This document shows, piece by piece, positions 42,312 to 51,256 of a stretch of DNA of 51,256 bases. The stretch lies in assembly GCA_020248405.1 (NCBI GenBank), contig JADCHQ010000037.1:1-51256 (forward strand), read 5' to 3'. This DNA is from Rhodocyclaceae bacterium (GTDB lineage Bacteria > Pseudomonadota > Gammaproteobacteria > Burkholderiales > Ga0077523). The translations under genes and the position numbers were made by a program. The notes under the pieces were generated by a model that did no database searches, was not told where the DNA came from, and saw only the letters and a list, made by a program, of their open reading frames with translations. Within the stretch, counting starts at the first letter, position 1; every line of letters begins with the position of its first letter.

Positions 42312-43886
42312 ATGAACGACCCGGTGGCGGTTTGCGCGATGGAGCACGTGGCCGAAATGCTGGCGCTGCGGGTGTCCACTTCACGGCAACTGGGGGCCGA
42401 TCCGGAGCTGGTGCTCTACGGCGGGGGGAACACGTCCCTCAAGGCGGACTGGCACGCCCCTGGCCTCGCAACGCACGCCTGCCTCTACGTGAAAGGCAGC
42501 GGCACCGACCTGGCCCAGGTGACCGAAGCCGATTTCACCCCTCTCGCCCTCGCCCCCGTGCGCGCGCTGCTGGACGGACCGCCGCTGGGCAACGAAGCCC
42601 TCATGGCTGCGATCGAGCCCCACAAGCTCGACCCTGCCGCCCCGCGTCCGTCCATTGAAACCCTGCTGCACGCCGGCTTGCCCCACGCCTGCGTTGACCA
42701 CACCCATGCCGACGCCGTGCTGGCGCTGGTGAACACCGTCAACGGTGCAGCCCTGGCCCAGGAGGTTTTCGGCGACCTGGCACCCCTGGTGCCGTTTCAG
42801 CGCTCGGGGTTCGCCCTGGCGAAGACGTGCCAGACCGTCTGGCAACGCCGCGCCACGCCGCGCACCATCGGCCTGATCCTGCACCAGCACGGCGCCGTGT
42901 CGATGGGTGAGGACGCCGCGCAATCACGCCTGCACATGCTCAGGCTCGCCGACCTGGCGCGACGCCATCTCGAAGCACACCGCGCCTGGGCGTTGCCGCG
43001 CGCCACACCGGCGCCCCGCGGGCCTGAGGGGGCCCTGGCGCTGGCGCGGCTGCGCGGCGAGCTGTCTGCCGCAGCCGGCTTCCCCTTGCTGCTGGCAGTG
43101 GACAACTCCCCCGAGGCCATGGGGTTCGCCCATCGCCCGGACGTGGCGCACCTGTCGGCCGGACCCGCCACGGCCCAGCATGCGGTGTTCACCAAGGGGC
43201 GCGCGCTCTGCGATGGCGATGTGGGGGCCTGGTCTCGCGCCTACCGCGCCCTGCTGGCGGCCAATACCCCCTCCGGCTGGCCCGCGGCAACACTGCCCGA
43301 TGCGGCGCCGCGTATCGTGGTGGACCGCCGCTTCGGCATTGCCGCAGCGAGCGTGGATGCAGCCCACGCGGCCATGTCCGCCCGGGTTTTCCAGCATGGG
43401 TTCGCCATCGCAAGCCGCGCCGCGGCCCACGATCGCTTCCTCCCCATGGACCCCGTGGAAGCGCTGCTGGCGGAGTTGTACTACGGCGGCTTCGAGCACG
43501 CCCTCCGGGAGCGGGCGCGCCGCGACGCCCCCCTGACCGGCGCCGTGGTGGTGTTGGAGCCAGAGCGCTCGGCCGCTGCTGCGCTGCTCGAACACCTCGG
43601 TGCCGCCGTGGTGGTGGCGGCCGGCGCCCAGCCCGAGGCCCTGGAGCGCGCGGTGACCGAGGCCTGCTGGCGCCACGGCGGCGCCGACGCGCTGGTGAGC
43701 CCCGCTGCCCCTGCCGCCCATTGCCGCCAGGTGCTCGACGCTTCGCCCCTGGCCGCTGCCTGGTTCGACACCGCTGGCGCAGGCGCTGCCCATGGGCGCT
43801 ACGAGCCGGTCCGGGGTCTTTCTGCCGAGCGCCTCGCCGCTGCCCTTGCCCGGCGCCTGGGACTGGCGCTCGCCGCGGCGGCGTAA
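42312..43886 (+). CDS. Class II aldolase/adducin family protein with extra C-terminal domain
   Basis: A 524-residue protein. Residues about 15-225 are a class II aldolase domain: LVLYGGGNTSLKAD (phosphate loop), LPHACVDHTHADAVLALVN (two metal-binding histidines) and LILHQHGAVSMGED (further ligands). Such enzymes split or make aldol bonds of sugar phosphates with zinc. The region after 290 resembles the later part of two-domain rhamnulose-phosphate aldolase/dehydrogenase proteins. Its last 100 residues look like a worn SDR (RHGGADALVSPAAPAA in place of a NNAG segment) without the glycine-rich loop. mtnA follows directly, so methylthioribulose- or deoxyribulose-1-phosphate is a plausible substrate. 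Confidence 0.78.
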   Translation: MNDPVAVCAMEHVAEMLALRVSTSRQLGADPELVLYGGGNTSLKADWHAPGLATHACLYVKGSGTDLAQVTEADFTPLALAPVRALLDGPPLGNEALMAAIEPHKLDPAAPRPSIETLLHAGLPHACVDHTHADAVLALVNTVNGAALAQEVFGDLAPLVPFQRSGFALAKTCQTVWQRRATPRTIGLILHQHGAVSMGEDAAQSRLHMLRLADLARRHLEAHRAWALPRATPAPRGPEGALALARLRGELSAAAGFPLLLAVDNSPEAMGFAHRPDVAHLSAGPATAQHAVFTKGRALCDGDVGAWSRAYRALLAANTPSGWPAATLPDAAPRIVVDRRFGIAAASVDAAHAAMSARVFQHGFAIASRAAAHDRFLPMDPVEALLAELYYGGFEHALRERARRDAPLTGAVVVLEPERSAAAALLEHLGAAVVVAAGAQPEALERAVTEACWRHGGADALVSPAAPAAHCRQVLDASPLAAAWFDTAGAGAAHGRYEPVRGLSAERLAAALARRLGLALAAAA

Positions 43887-43941
43887 TGCCATGGGCCCGA
43901 CGCCAGATGCCGCCCATGCCGCGTCGGACCAGGAAGCGCCC

Positions 43942-44999
<1,058 letters not shown>

Positions 45000-45003
<4 letters not shown>

Positions 45004-45740
45004 AACGCCGCGCCGCCGCCCACCTCGATCACCGCGCCGTTCACGTAGCTGGCCTCGTCCGAGGCCAGAAAGGCGTACACGTTGGCGATTTCCTCGGGCC
45101 TTGCCAGCCGCCCAAGGGGCACGCGCTCGCGCAGCGCCTCCAGCACCTTTTCGGGCACCGTGCCGATGATGGGCGTCTCCACGAAGCCGGGACACACCGC
45201 GTTGGCGCGCACACCCTTGCGGCCCAGTTCCCGAGCCCAGGTCTTTGCCATGCCGATGACGCCAAACTTGCTTGCTGCGTAGTTGGTCTGGCCGAAGTTG
45301 CCATACAGCCCCACCACCGAGGAGGCGTTCAGGATCACTCCCGAGCCCTGCTCCACCATGATGTCCACCACCGCCCGGGCGCAGTTGTAGGTGCCCTTCA
45401 GGTTCACGTCGATCACCTTGTCGAAGGCGATATCGGACATCTTGCGCAACTGCGCGTCCATCACGATGCCGGCGTTGTTCACCAGCGTATCGATGCGTCC
45501 CCAGCGTTGCATCACCGATGCCACCATGCGGTCGATGGCGGGACGGTCGGTCACGTCCACCACGAAACCCAGCGCCTCGCCGCCCGCAGCGCGCACCTCT
45601 GCAGCCGCCGCCTCCACCGCCGTCTCGCCCACGTCGCACAGCGCCACCCGCGCGCCCTCACGCACAAACTTCAGGGCCGTGGCCAGCCCGATGCCGCGCG
45701 CGGCCCCGGTGATGATGGCAACCTTATCCTTCAACCGCAT
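45000..45740 (-). CDS. FabG-like short-chain dehydrogenase/reductase
   Basis: A 246-residue classical SDR, similar in length to FabG at 12088. The NAD(P) motif is ITGAARGIG, then NNAGI. The catalytic residues are in [25 protein letters not shown] (Ser, Tyr, Lys), and [10 protein letters not shown] and [14 protein letters not shown] follow. Acidic D36-like VALCDVG after beta-2 suggests NAD preference. It could be an acetoacetyl-CoA or 3-oxoacyl reductase, but the substrate is not determined. A strong GGGAGGGAG site precedes ATG 45740. It is 51 bases downstream of tadA. Confidence 0.85.
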
Positions 45741-45791
45741 GGAATTCTCCCTCCCTCACAAAAAGACCAATGGCTCGCCGCGGCCGGGACA

Positions 45792-46364
<573 letters not shown>

Positions 46365-46486
46365 CTACCTGCGCGGCGCGTCACGCGAGGCTCCGCCAGG
46401 GCGTTGACCACCGTCAGGGCACTGGGATGGTGCCGCAGCGATGATGACTCGGCGTCCAAAACTTTCAGGCATGCCCCCACGCCCAT

Positions 46487-46717
46487 CGGCGGGATTGTTC
46501 CCGCGACGTGGTTCACCGCGGCTGAAACACCACCGTCCAGCGCGTGGCCGAGCTAACGCGCCAGTTTCACCTGGGCGCCGCCGTGGTGGGCCCGGCGGGA
46601 GATCGCAGGGCGCTCGTGGGCATCGTCACCGACCGCGACATCGTGGTGGAGGCCATCGCCGCGGGCCTCAGCCCGGCCGTGCCCACCGCCGCACCCAGGG
46701 CTTCTTCAACAGCCTGA
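46487..46717 (+). pseudogene. CBS-domain protein remnant
   Basis: A broken single CBS-domain coding sequence. In one frame it reads CSRDVVHRG, then an in-frame TGA (46523-46525), then NTTVQRVAELTRQFHLGAAVVG and VGIVTDRDIVVEAIAAGLSP. Intact relatives have CxRDVVxAxPDTTVQxAAELMR and a VGIVTDRDI core, so the stop falls inside a conserved stretch. The 5' part lacks a proper start. The 3' end runs straight into the IS3 transposase remnant, which truncates it. Confidence 0.75.
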
Positions 46718-46902
46718 AGAACGAGTGGTTGCATGGCGCGACCCACCCAGCGCGGTCCGACGCGCAGTCCGACCTGTTCGGCCACATCGAAGCTTGCTAC
46801 AACCGGAGTCGTCGCCACTCCACGCGGGGCTACAGTTCGCCGGCGCAGTCCCCGCAGCGCTGCATCAGCAAGCATGCAGCTCAGTCCTCCATGGCGGCAT
46901 AG
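46696..46902 (+). mobile_element. IS3-family transposase remnant (integrase core C-terminus)
   Basis: The last 65 or so codons of an IS3-type OrfB: GFFNSLKNEWLHG, then DLFGHIEACYNRSRRHSTRGYSSPAQ, the standard end of the rve integrase domain, including the catalytic-glutamate region in SLKNE. The two upstream DDE aspartates and all of OrfA are missing. It is fused to the CBS remnant without a start codon of its own. I could not identify terminal inverted repeats in the sequence that follows (46903-47021). Confidence 0.8.
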
Positions 46903-47021
46903 GAACGGCCCGCCGGAAGACGAAATTAAATGGGCACCTCCTTCTCACCTCAACGACGAATGCCAGGACAAGCGCGGCCCCAGGCCGACGCTCTACTCTG
47001 ACCCCCGCTTCCGCTCAGCGG

Positions 47022-48455
47022 CTATCGCTCCCGCAGGCTCTCGTCCTTGTACTGCAGCAGCGGCGAGAGGAAGTATTCGATCACGCGGCGCTTGGAGGTC
47101 TTGATCTCCACCGTCACCGCCATTCCTGGCGACAGGTTCACGGTCTTGTTCTCCACCGGGATGGTGGCGCGGGCCAAGTGTACCCGGGCGGGGAAGATCA
47201 GGCCGCGCTTCTCGTCGTTCACCGCATCGCTGGATACGCTGGTCACCGTGGCCTCGATGATGCCGTAGCGCGTGAAGGGAAAGGTCTCCACCTTCACCAC
47301 CGCCGCCTGTCCCGGATTCACGAACCCGATGTCCTTGTTGTCCACGAACGCTTCCACTTCGATGGGATTGTCCTTCGGCACGATCATCATCAGCGGCTGG
47401 GCCGGGGTGACCACGCCGCCCACCGTGTGGATGGCCAGTTGCTGCACCGTGCCGTCCACCGGCGCGGTGAGCGTCATGAACTGATCGCGCGAGCGCGCCT
47501 TCACCAGCTCCTGCCCGTGGCTGGTGGCCTTCTGCTCGGCCTCGTGCAGGGTCTCCAGCGCCAGGCGGCGCGTTTCGGCCACCAGCGCCTTGCGCTGGCT
47601 GCGCGCTTCCTCCAGGGCCGCCGTCAACTCCCGCAGGCGGCTGCGCTGGGTGGCCAGATCGGCCTCCTGCTCAATGCGGATCTGCTCCTTCTCCAGGTAG
47701 CCGTGCTTGGAGATGAAGTTCTGATCCACCAGTTCCTTGAAGTCCTGGGCGCGCTGGCGCGCAATGGGTACCGTCTGCTCGAGCTTGCGCACGATCTCCT
47801 GGGTGGAGCGCAGCTCCGCCTCACGCTGGGCGATGTCGGCCTCGATGCGCGCCAGCCGGGCCTGGAACTCCGCGTGCTGTCCTTCCAGCACCCGCTGCTC
47901 CTGCGCCAGCCGGGCGCGGTCCACCTCGGGCAGCTCGCCCAGCACAGCGGGTCTGCCCGAGGCAATGGCGGCCAGCAGCGCCCGGGCGCGTGCCGCTTGC
48001 AGGTGCGCGGTGAGGTGGTCGTTGCCGATGCGCACCTTGTCGGCGGCGGTGCTGGTGGCGTCGAGCTCCACCAGCACCTCGCCCGCCTTCACCGCCTGGC
48101 CATCGATCACGCGGATAGCCTTCACCACGGCCGCCTCCAGCGGCTGGATCACCTTGGTGCGGTCGTTGGGCACGATCTTGCCGTGGGCCACCGCCACCAC
48201 GTCCATGTGCCCGATCAGGGCCCACAGCACAGCGATCAGGGCAAAGGCCATGAGCAGCCACAGGGCCACCCGCGGAGCGGGCGAGACCGGAGTCTCCTGC
48301 AACTCCAGCGCCGCGGGCAGAAACTGGGCCTCGTGGGGCAGCCGGGGCCGCGGTTCGAGCTGCGCCCGCTCCCGCCAGGCGTGGCGCCACACGGCCCCGT
48401 AGCGGTTCAGCAGATCGACCAGGGCACCCAGGCGCGGATTTGGCGATTGGACCAT
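47022..48455 (-). CDS. Type I secretion membrane fusion protein (HlyD family)
   Basis: The periplasmic adaptor that links the ABC exporter to an outer membrane TolC channel. The 477-residue product has a cytoplasmic N-terminus, one membrane helix (VALWLLMAFALIAVLWALIG, about 63-82), a lipoyl half-motif (AVVKAIRVIDGQAVKAGEVLVELDAT), a long alpha-helical coiled-coil hairpin (about 140-320), the second lipoyl half (APVDGTVQQLAIHTVGGVV) and a beta-barrel domain. The end NLSPGMAVTVEIKTSKRRVIEYFLSPLLQY is the HlyD C-terminal signature. It starts just four bases after the ABC gene stop, and no tolC-like gene is visible. Confidence 0.94.
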   Translation of the reverse strand: MVQSPNPRLGALVDLLNRYGAVWRHAWRERAQLEPRPRLPHEAQFLPAALELQETPVSPAPRVALWLLMAFALIAVLWALIGHMDVVAVAHGKIVPNDRTKVIQPLEAAVVKAIRVIDGQAVKAGEVLVELDATSTAADKVRIGNDHLTAHLQAARARALLAAIASGRPAVLGELPEVDRARLAQEQRVLEGQHAEFQARLARIEADIAQREAELRSTQEIVRKLEQTVPIARQRAQDFKELVDQNFISKHGYLEKEQIRIEQEADLATQRSRLRELTAALEEARSQRKALVAETRRLALETLHEAEQKATSHGQELVKARSRDQFMTLTAPVDGTVQQLAIHTVGGVVTPAQPLMMIVPKDNPIEVEAFVDNKDIGFVNPGQAAVVKVETFPFTRYGIIEATVTSVSSDAVNDEKRGLIFPARVHLARATIPVENKTVNLSPGMAVTVEIKTSKRRVIEYFLSPLLQYKDESLRER

Positions 48456-48458
48456 GGC

Positions 48459-50636
48459 TCAACCCTGCTGCAGGCGGTGCAGGCGCGAGTAGTGCCCGGC
48501 CTCGTGGGCCAGCAACTCCGCGTGGGTGCCCTGTTCCACGATCTGCCCCCGGTCGAGGACGATGATGCGATGGGCGTCGCGCACTGCGCTCAGGCGATGG
48601 GCCACCACCAGCACCGTTCGCCGCTGGCAGATGGCTTTCATGTTGTTCTGTATCACGCGTTCCGACTCGTAGTCCAGCGCGCTGGTGGCCTCATCGAAGA
48701 TGAGGATGCGCGGATTGGTGATCAGCGCCCGGGCGATGGCGATGCGCTGGCGCTGGCCACCCGAGAGCGTGGCGCCATGCTCGCCCACCACCGTGTCGTA
48801 GCCCTCGGGCAGCTCGAGAATGAACTCGTGCGCCCCCGCCAGCCGCGCCGCACCGATCACCGCCTCCATGGGCAGGCCGGGGTCGGCCAGGGCAATGTTC
48901 TCGCGCACGGTGCGGTTGAACAGCATGTTCTCCTGCAACACCACGCCGATCTGGCGCCGCAGGCTGGCGCTGTCGGCCATGGCCAGGTCCACCCCGTCCA
49001 CCAGCACGCGCCCCCGCTCGGGGAGGTAGAGGCGCTGCACCAGCTTCGCCAGCGTGCTCTTGCCCGAACCCGAGCGCCCCACGATGCCGATCACCTCGCC
49101 TGGCTGCACCTGCAGCGACACATTGCGCAGCACCTCCGGCCCGTCGGGCCGGTAGCGGAACACCACCTGATCGAGCTCGATGCGCCCCGCCACCGGCGGC
49201 AGGGTGCTGCGATTGGCGCTGGCCACCTCGGTGCGGGCATTGAGAATGTCGCCCAGGCGCTGCATGGAGATACCGGTCTGCTGAAAGTCGGTCCACAACT
49301 GCGCCAGGCGCATCACCGGCGCCGCCACCCGCCCCGCCAGCATGTTGAAGGCGATGAGCTGGCCAACGCTCAGCTCCCCGGCGATCACCAGCCGCGCGCC
49401 CAGCCACATGGTGGCCACCGTCACCAGCTTGCCGATCAGCGAAACGCTCTCGTGCGCCAGGGTGGCCAGCACGTTGGTGCGGAAGCCCGCCGTCACGTAG
49501 GCGGCCATCTGGTTATCCCAGCGGCGCGTCATCTGCGGCTCGACGGCCATGGACTTGAGCGTGTCGATGCCATTCACCGCCTCCACCAGAAACGCCTGGT
49601 TCTCGGCGCCGCGGTTGAACTTCTCGTGCAGCCGGGCGCGCAGCAACGGCGTGATCAGCAGCGACACCAACGCGTAGCAGGGCAGGGACAGCACCACGAT
49701 CAAGGTGAGCCACACGCTGTAGTAGAGCATCACCAGCAAGAACACCACCGAGAACAGCAGATCGAGCACCAGCGTCACCGCGTTGCCGGTGAGAAACTGG
49801 CGCACGTTCTCCAGCTCCCGCACCCGCGCCACCGTGTCGCCCACGCGGCGCGCCTGGAAATACGCCAGCGGCAGCGTCAGCAAATGCCGGAACAGCCGCG
49901 CCCCCAGCTCCACATCCATGCGGCTGGTGGTGTGCGAGAACACGTAGCTTCGCAGCCCGGAGAGCGCGCTCTCGAAGACCACCACCACCAGCAACCCCAC
50001 GGCAATCACATCCAGCGTGGTAAAGCCCCGGTGCACCAGCACCTTGTCCATCACCACCTGGAAGAACAGCGGCGTCACCAGCGCGAACAGTTGCAGCACG
50101 AAGGACACCAGCAGCACCTCGCCCAGCAGCTTGCGGTACTTCACCACCGCCGGGATGAACCAGGTGAAATCAAAGCGCGCCAGCTCGCCCGCCAGCGAGG
50201 CGCGCGAGGCGAACAGGATCAACTCCCCGCCCCAGCGCTCGCCCAGCGCCGCCGCGCTCAGCACCTGCGGGCGCTCCACCCGCGGGTCCTGGATCAGCAC
50301 CTGGTCGCCGTCCACCCGCGCCAGGATGAAGAACTGCCCCTGCCGGTCCCGCGCCAGGGCGGGCAGCGGTGTGCGGTCCAGCCGCGCGAAATCCGTGTCC
50401 ACCCGCCGCGCCTTGAGCCCCAGCCGCTTGGCCGCCAGCAGGATCTCCGCCACCTCGAAGGGGCGCCCAGCCACGCGAAAATCGTGGGCGAGCTGGTCGG
50501 GGTCGGCAGCCACGTTGTGGAACCGCGCCAGCATCACCAGGCCGATCAAGCCCGTATCCGGCAGCGGCGCGGCACCACCCTCCCCCGGCGCAGACTGCGC
50601 GCCCGGGTCCGTGGCGATCAAGGGCGGCGTGCTCAC
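48459..50636 (-). CDS. Type I secretion ABC transporter (HlyB-like)
   Basis: A 725-residue inner membrane exporter that drives RTX protein secretion. The N-terminal domain (about 28-150) is a C39-like domain without the catalytic cysteine (GLIGLVMLARFHNVAAD), as in HlyB, so it binds rather than cuts the substrate. Six membrane helices follow (about 175-460). The ATPase has Walker A VGRSGSGKST, signature TLSGGQRQRIAIARAL, Walker B ILIFDEATSALD and the H-loop VVAHRLSAV. It lies between the HlyD gene and the RTX gene, all on one strand. Confidence 0.95.
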   Translation of the reverse strand: MSTPPLIATDPGAQSAPGEGGAAPLPDTGLIGLVMLARFHNVAADPDQLAHDFRVAGRPFEVAEILLAAKRLGLKARRVDTDFARLDRTPLPALARDRQGQFFILARVDGDQVLIQDPRVERPQVLSAAALGERWGGELILFASRASLAGELARFDFTWFIPAVVKYRKLLGEVLLVSFVLQLFALVTPLFFQVVMDKVLVHRGFTTLDVIAVGLLVVVVFESALSGLRSYVFSHTTSRMDVELGARLFRHLLTLPLAYFQARRVGDTVARVRELENVRQFLTGNAVTLVLDLLFSVVFLLVMLYYSVWLTLIVVLSLPCYALVSLLITPLLRARLHEKFNRGAENQAFLVEAVNGIDTLKSMAVEPQMTRRWDNQMAAYVTAGFRTNVLATLAHESVSLIGKLVTVATMWLGARLVIAGELSVGQLIAFNMLAGRVAAPVMRLAQLWTDFQQTGISMQRLGDILNARTEVASANRSTLPPVAGRIELDQVVFRYRPDGPEVLRNVSLQVQPGEVIGIVGRSGSGKSTLAKLVQRLYLPERGRVLVDGVDLAMADSASLRRQIGVVLQENMLFNRTVRENIALADPGLPMEAVIGAARLAGAHEFILELPEGYDTVVGEHGATLSGGQRQRIAIARALITNPRILIFDEATSALDYESERVIQNNMKAICQRRTVLVVAHRLSAVRDAHRIIVLDRGQIVEQGTHAELLAHEAGHYSRLHRLQQG

Positions 50637-50700
50637 TGAACTGGCCGAATCCCGTCAGCCTCCCGCCGCAGGGCGGGGGCCGCATCCATGCACGCGCCCG

Positions 50701-51256
50701 TTACTGCCAATTCGCCGCCAGCACGGGCGCCAGGGCATCCTGGATGTTCTGCGGCAGGCTGGTCTGGCCTGCCGCTGGCGGCGCGAAGGCCGCCATGGCC
50801 TGGACCAGGTTCTCCACGCGGCTGTCCAGCAGCACCTTGTTGTCGGCGGTCTTGAACTGCTCCACGCGATACTGGGCGCCCGAGTACCAGTTCTGGACGG
50901 TCACCCGGTCGGTCGTGCCGATGATGCTCACCTCCAGGTTTGAAGCTCCCACGCGCCGCAGCCAGAGCTGGTTGGCGGCAACACCGGCAGCGAATGACAA
51001 CATATCCGTGTTCCCAGCGGTTGTGTCGTGCTCGCTTATGACATCGGCGCCTAAACCTTGGCCGAACCGGTAGGTATCGTTTCCAACCCCACCAGTCAGG
51101 GTGTCGTTGCCCGCGCCGCCATCGAGCACGTCGGCTCCCGCGCCACCGTCCAGGCTGTCGTTGCCCACGCCCCCAGTGAGCGTGTCATCGCCCGCCTCGC
51201 CATACAGCGTGTCGTTGCCGTCACCACCGTTGACGGTGTCGTTGCCACCCGCGCCG
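50701..51256 (-). CDS. RTX repeat protein, C-terminal part (runs off window)
   Basis: The last 184 codons of a secreted calcium-binding RTX protein; the rest lies beyond the window edge. Reading from the edge, GGxGxDxxx nonapeptides follow one another ([65 protein letters not shown]). A domain common after RTX blocks comes next ([24 protein letters not shown] ... [10 protein letters not shown]). The final 50 residues are the type I secretion signal region. Without the N-terminus the activity cannot be told. The exporter genes directly downstream are its likely secretion system. Confidence 0.92.
   Translation of the reverse strand, partial: GAGGNDTVNGGDGNDTLYGEAGDDTLTGGVGNDSLDGGAGADVLDGGAGNDTLTGGVGNDTYRFGQGLGADVISEHDTTAGNTDMLSFAAGVAANQLWLRRVGASNLEVSIIGTTDRVTVQNWYSGAQYRVEQFKTADNKVLLDSRVENLVQAMAAFAPPAAGQTSLPQNIQDALAPVLAANWQ

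Noticed and set aside
46903..47021. Terminal inverted repeat of the IS3 remnant
   Set aside because: No matching partner end is visible in the window, so an IS boundary cannot be drawn.
46725..50639. 1304-codon His/Gln-rich rightward open frame
   Set aside because: It overlaps the well-supported HlyD and ABC exporter genes on the other strand, and its His-rich composition is a codon-mirror effect.
51000..51256. Periodic repeats at the right end as a possible CRISPR or satellite
   Set aside because: The 27-base period encodes GGxGxDxxx calcium-binding repeats in frame.

Overview
The window is GC-rich chromosomal DNA, with dense, co-oriented, often overlapping genes. I infer a betaproteobacterium from gene order: rne/rluC; maf-yceD-rpmF-plsX-fabHDG-acpP-fabF-mltG-tmk-holB-pilZ-tatD; and rpoE-rseA-rseB-degP/mucD-lepA-lepB-DUF4845-rnc-era-recO-pdxJ-acpS-nagZ. 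The MotA/MotB lengths and the set of housekeeping genes fit the same group. No species can be named from sequence alone.

Layout. 1-600: a transposase-like start cut by the window edge, a small hypothetical ORF and remnants. 662-3463 (-): RNase E with a long leader and its own promoter, which overlaps the divergent rluC start. 3993-6910 (+): rluC, a HAD phosphatase, a Rieske protein and an S49 peptidase. 6870-8205 (-): a methyltransferase and Maf. 8231-18411 (+): a near-consensus promoter, then yceD-rpmF-plsX-fabHDG-acpP-fabF, followed by mltG-tmk-holB-pilZ-tatD. 18456-18483: a convincing dif (XerC/XerD) site, placed where gene orientation switches. 18523-23848 (-): a TrmH-family methyltransferase, a GYF-like membrane protein, an HDOD protein, a membrane-anchored methyltransferase, motB and motA. 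24052-24449 (-): a tRNA cluster (Gly-GCC, Cys-GCA, Leu-TAA) behind a perfect-consensus promoter. 24469-27909 (-): pgsA, uvrC, a family-5-like uracil-DNA glycosylase and DUF3135. 27971-39192 (-): nagZ, acpS, pdxJ, recO, era, rnc, DUF4845, lepB, lepA, degP/mucD, rseB, rseA, rpoE. 39302-45003: a YgfX-like gene diverging from ygfZ-DUF4936-NRDE, a GNAT gene, then a class II aldolase followed by mtnA. 45000-46346 (-): an SDR and tadA. 46487-46902: broken CBS-domain and IS3 transposase remnants. 47022-51256 (-): a type I secretion adaptor, its ABC exporter and the C-terminus of an RTX protein running off the window.

How it works together. The left half makes membrane lipid precursors (PlsX, FabH/D/G/F, ACP), with ribosomal protein L32 and DNA replication genes. 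AcpS, about 16 kb away on the other arm, supplies the pantetheine arm for ACP. The rpoE block joins the envelope stress sigma factor, its anti-sigma pair and periplasmic protease to protein export (LepB), translation GTPases (LepA, Era) and RNase III. The mtnA/aldolase pair suggests an aldolase route for a 5'-thio- or 5'-deoxy-ribose by-product of SAM enzymes. The right end is an RTX export locus beside transposon debris.

The most notable points are the dif site at the orientation switch, a yceD promoter placed so that the mRNA should be nearly leaderless, a terminator-like hairpin inside the tRNA cluster, the membrane-anchored methyltransferase coupled to motB, and the mtnA-linked aldolase with what looks like a vestigial SDR tail.
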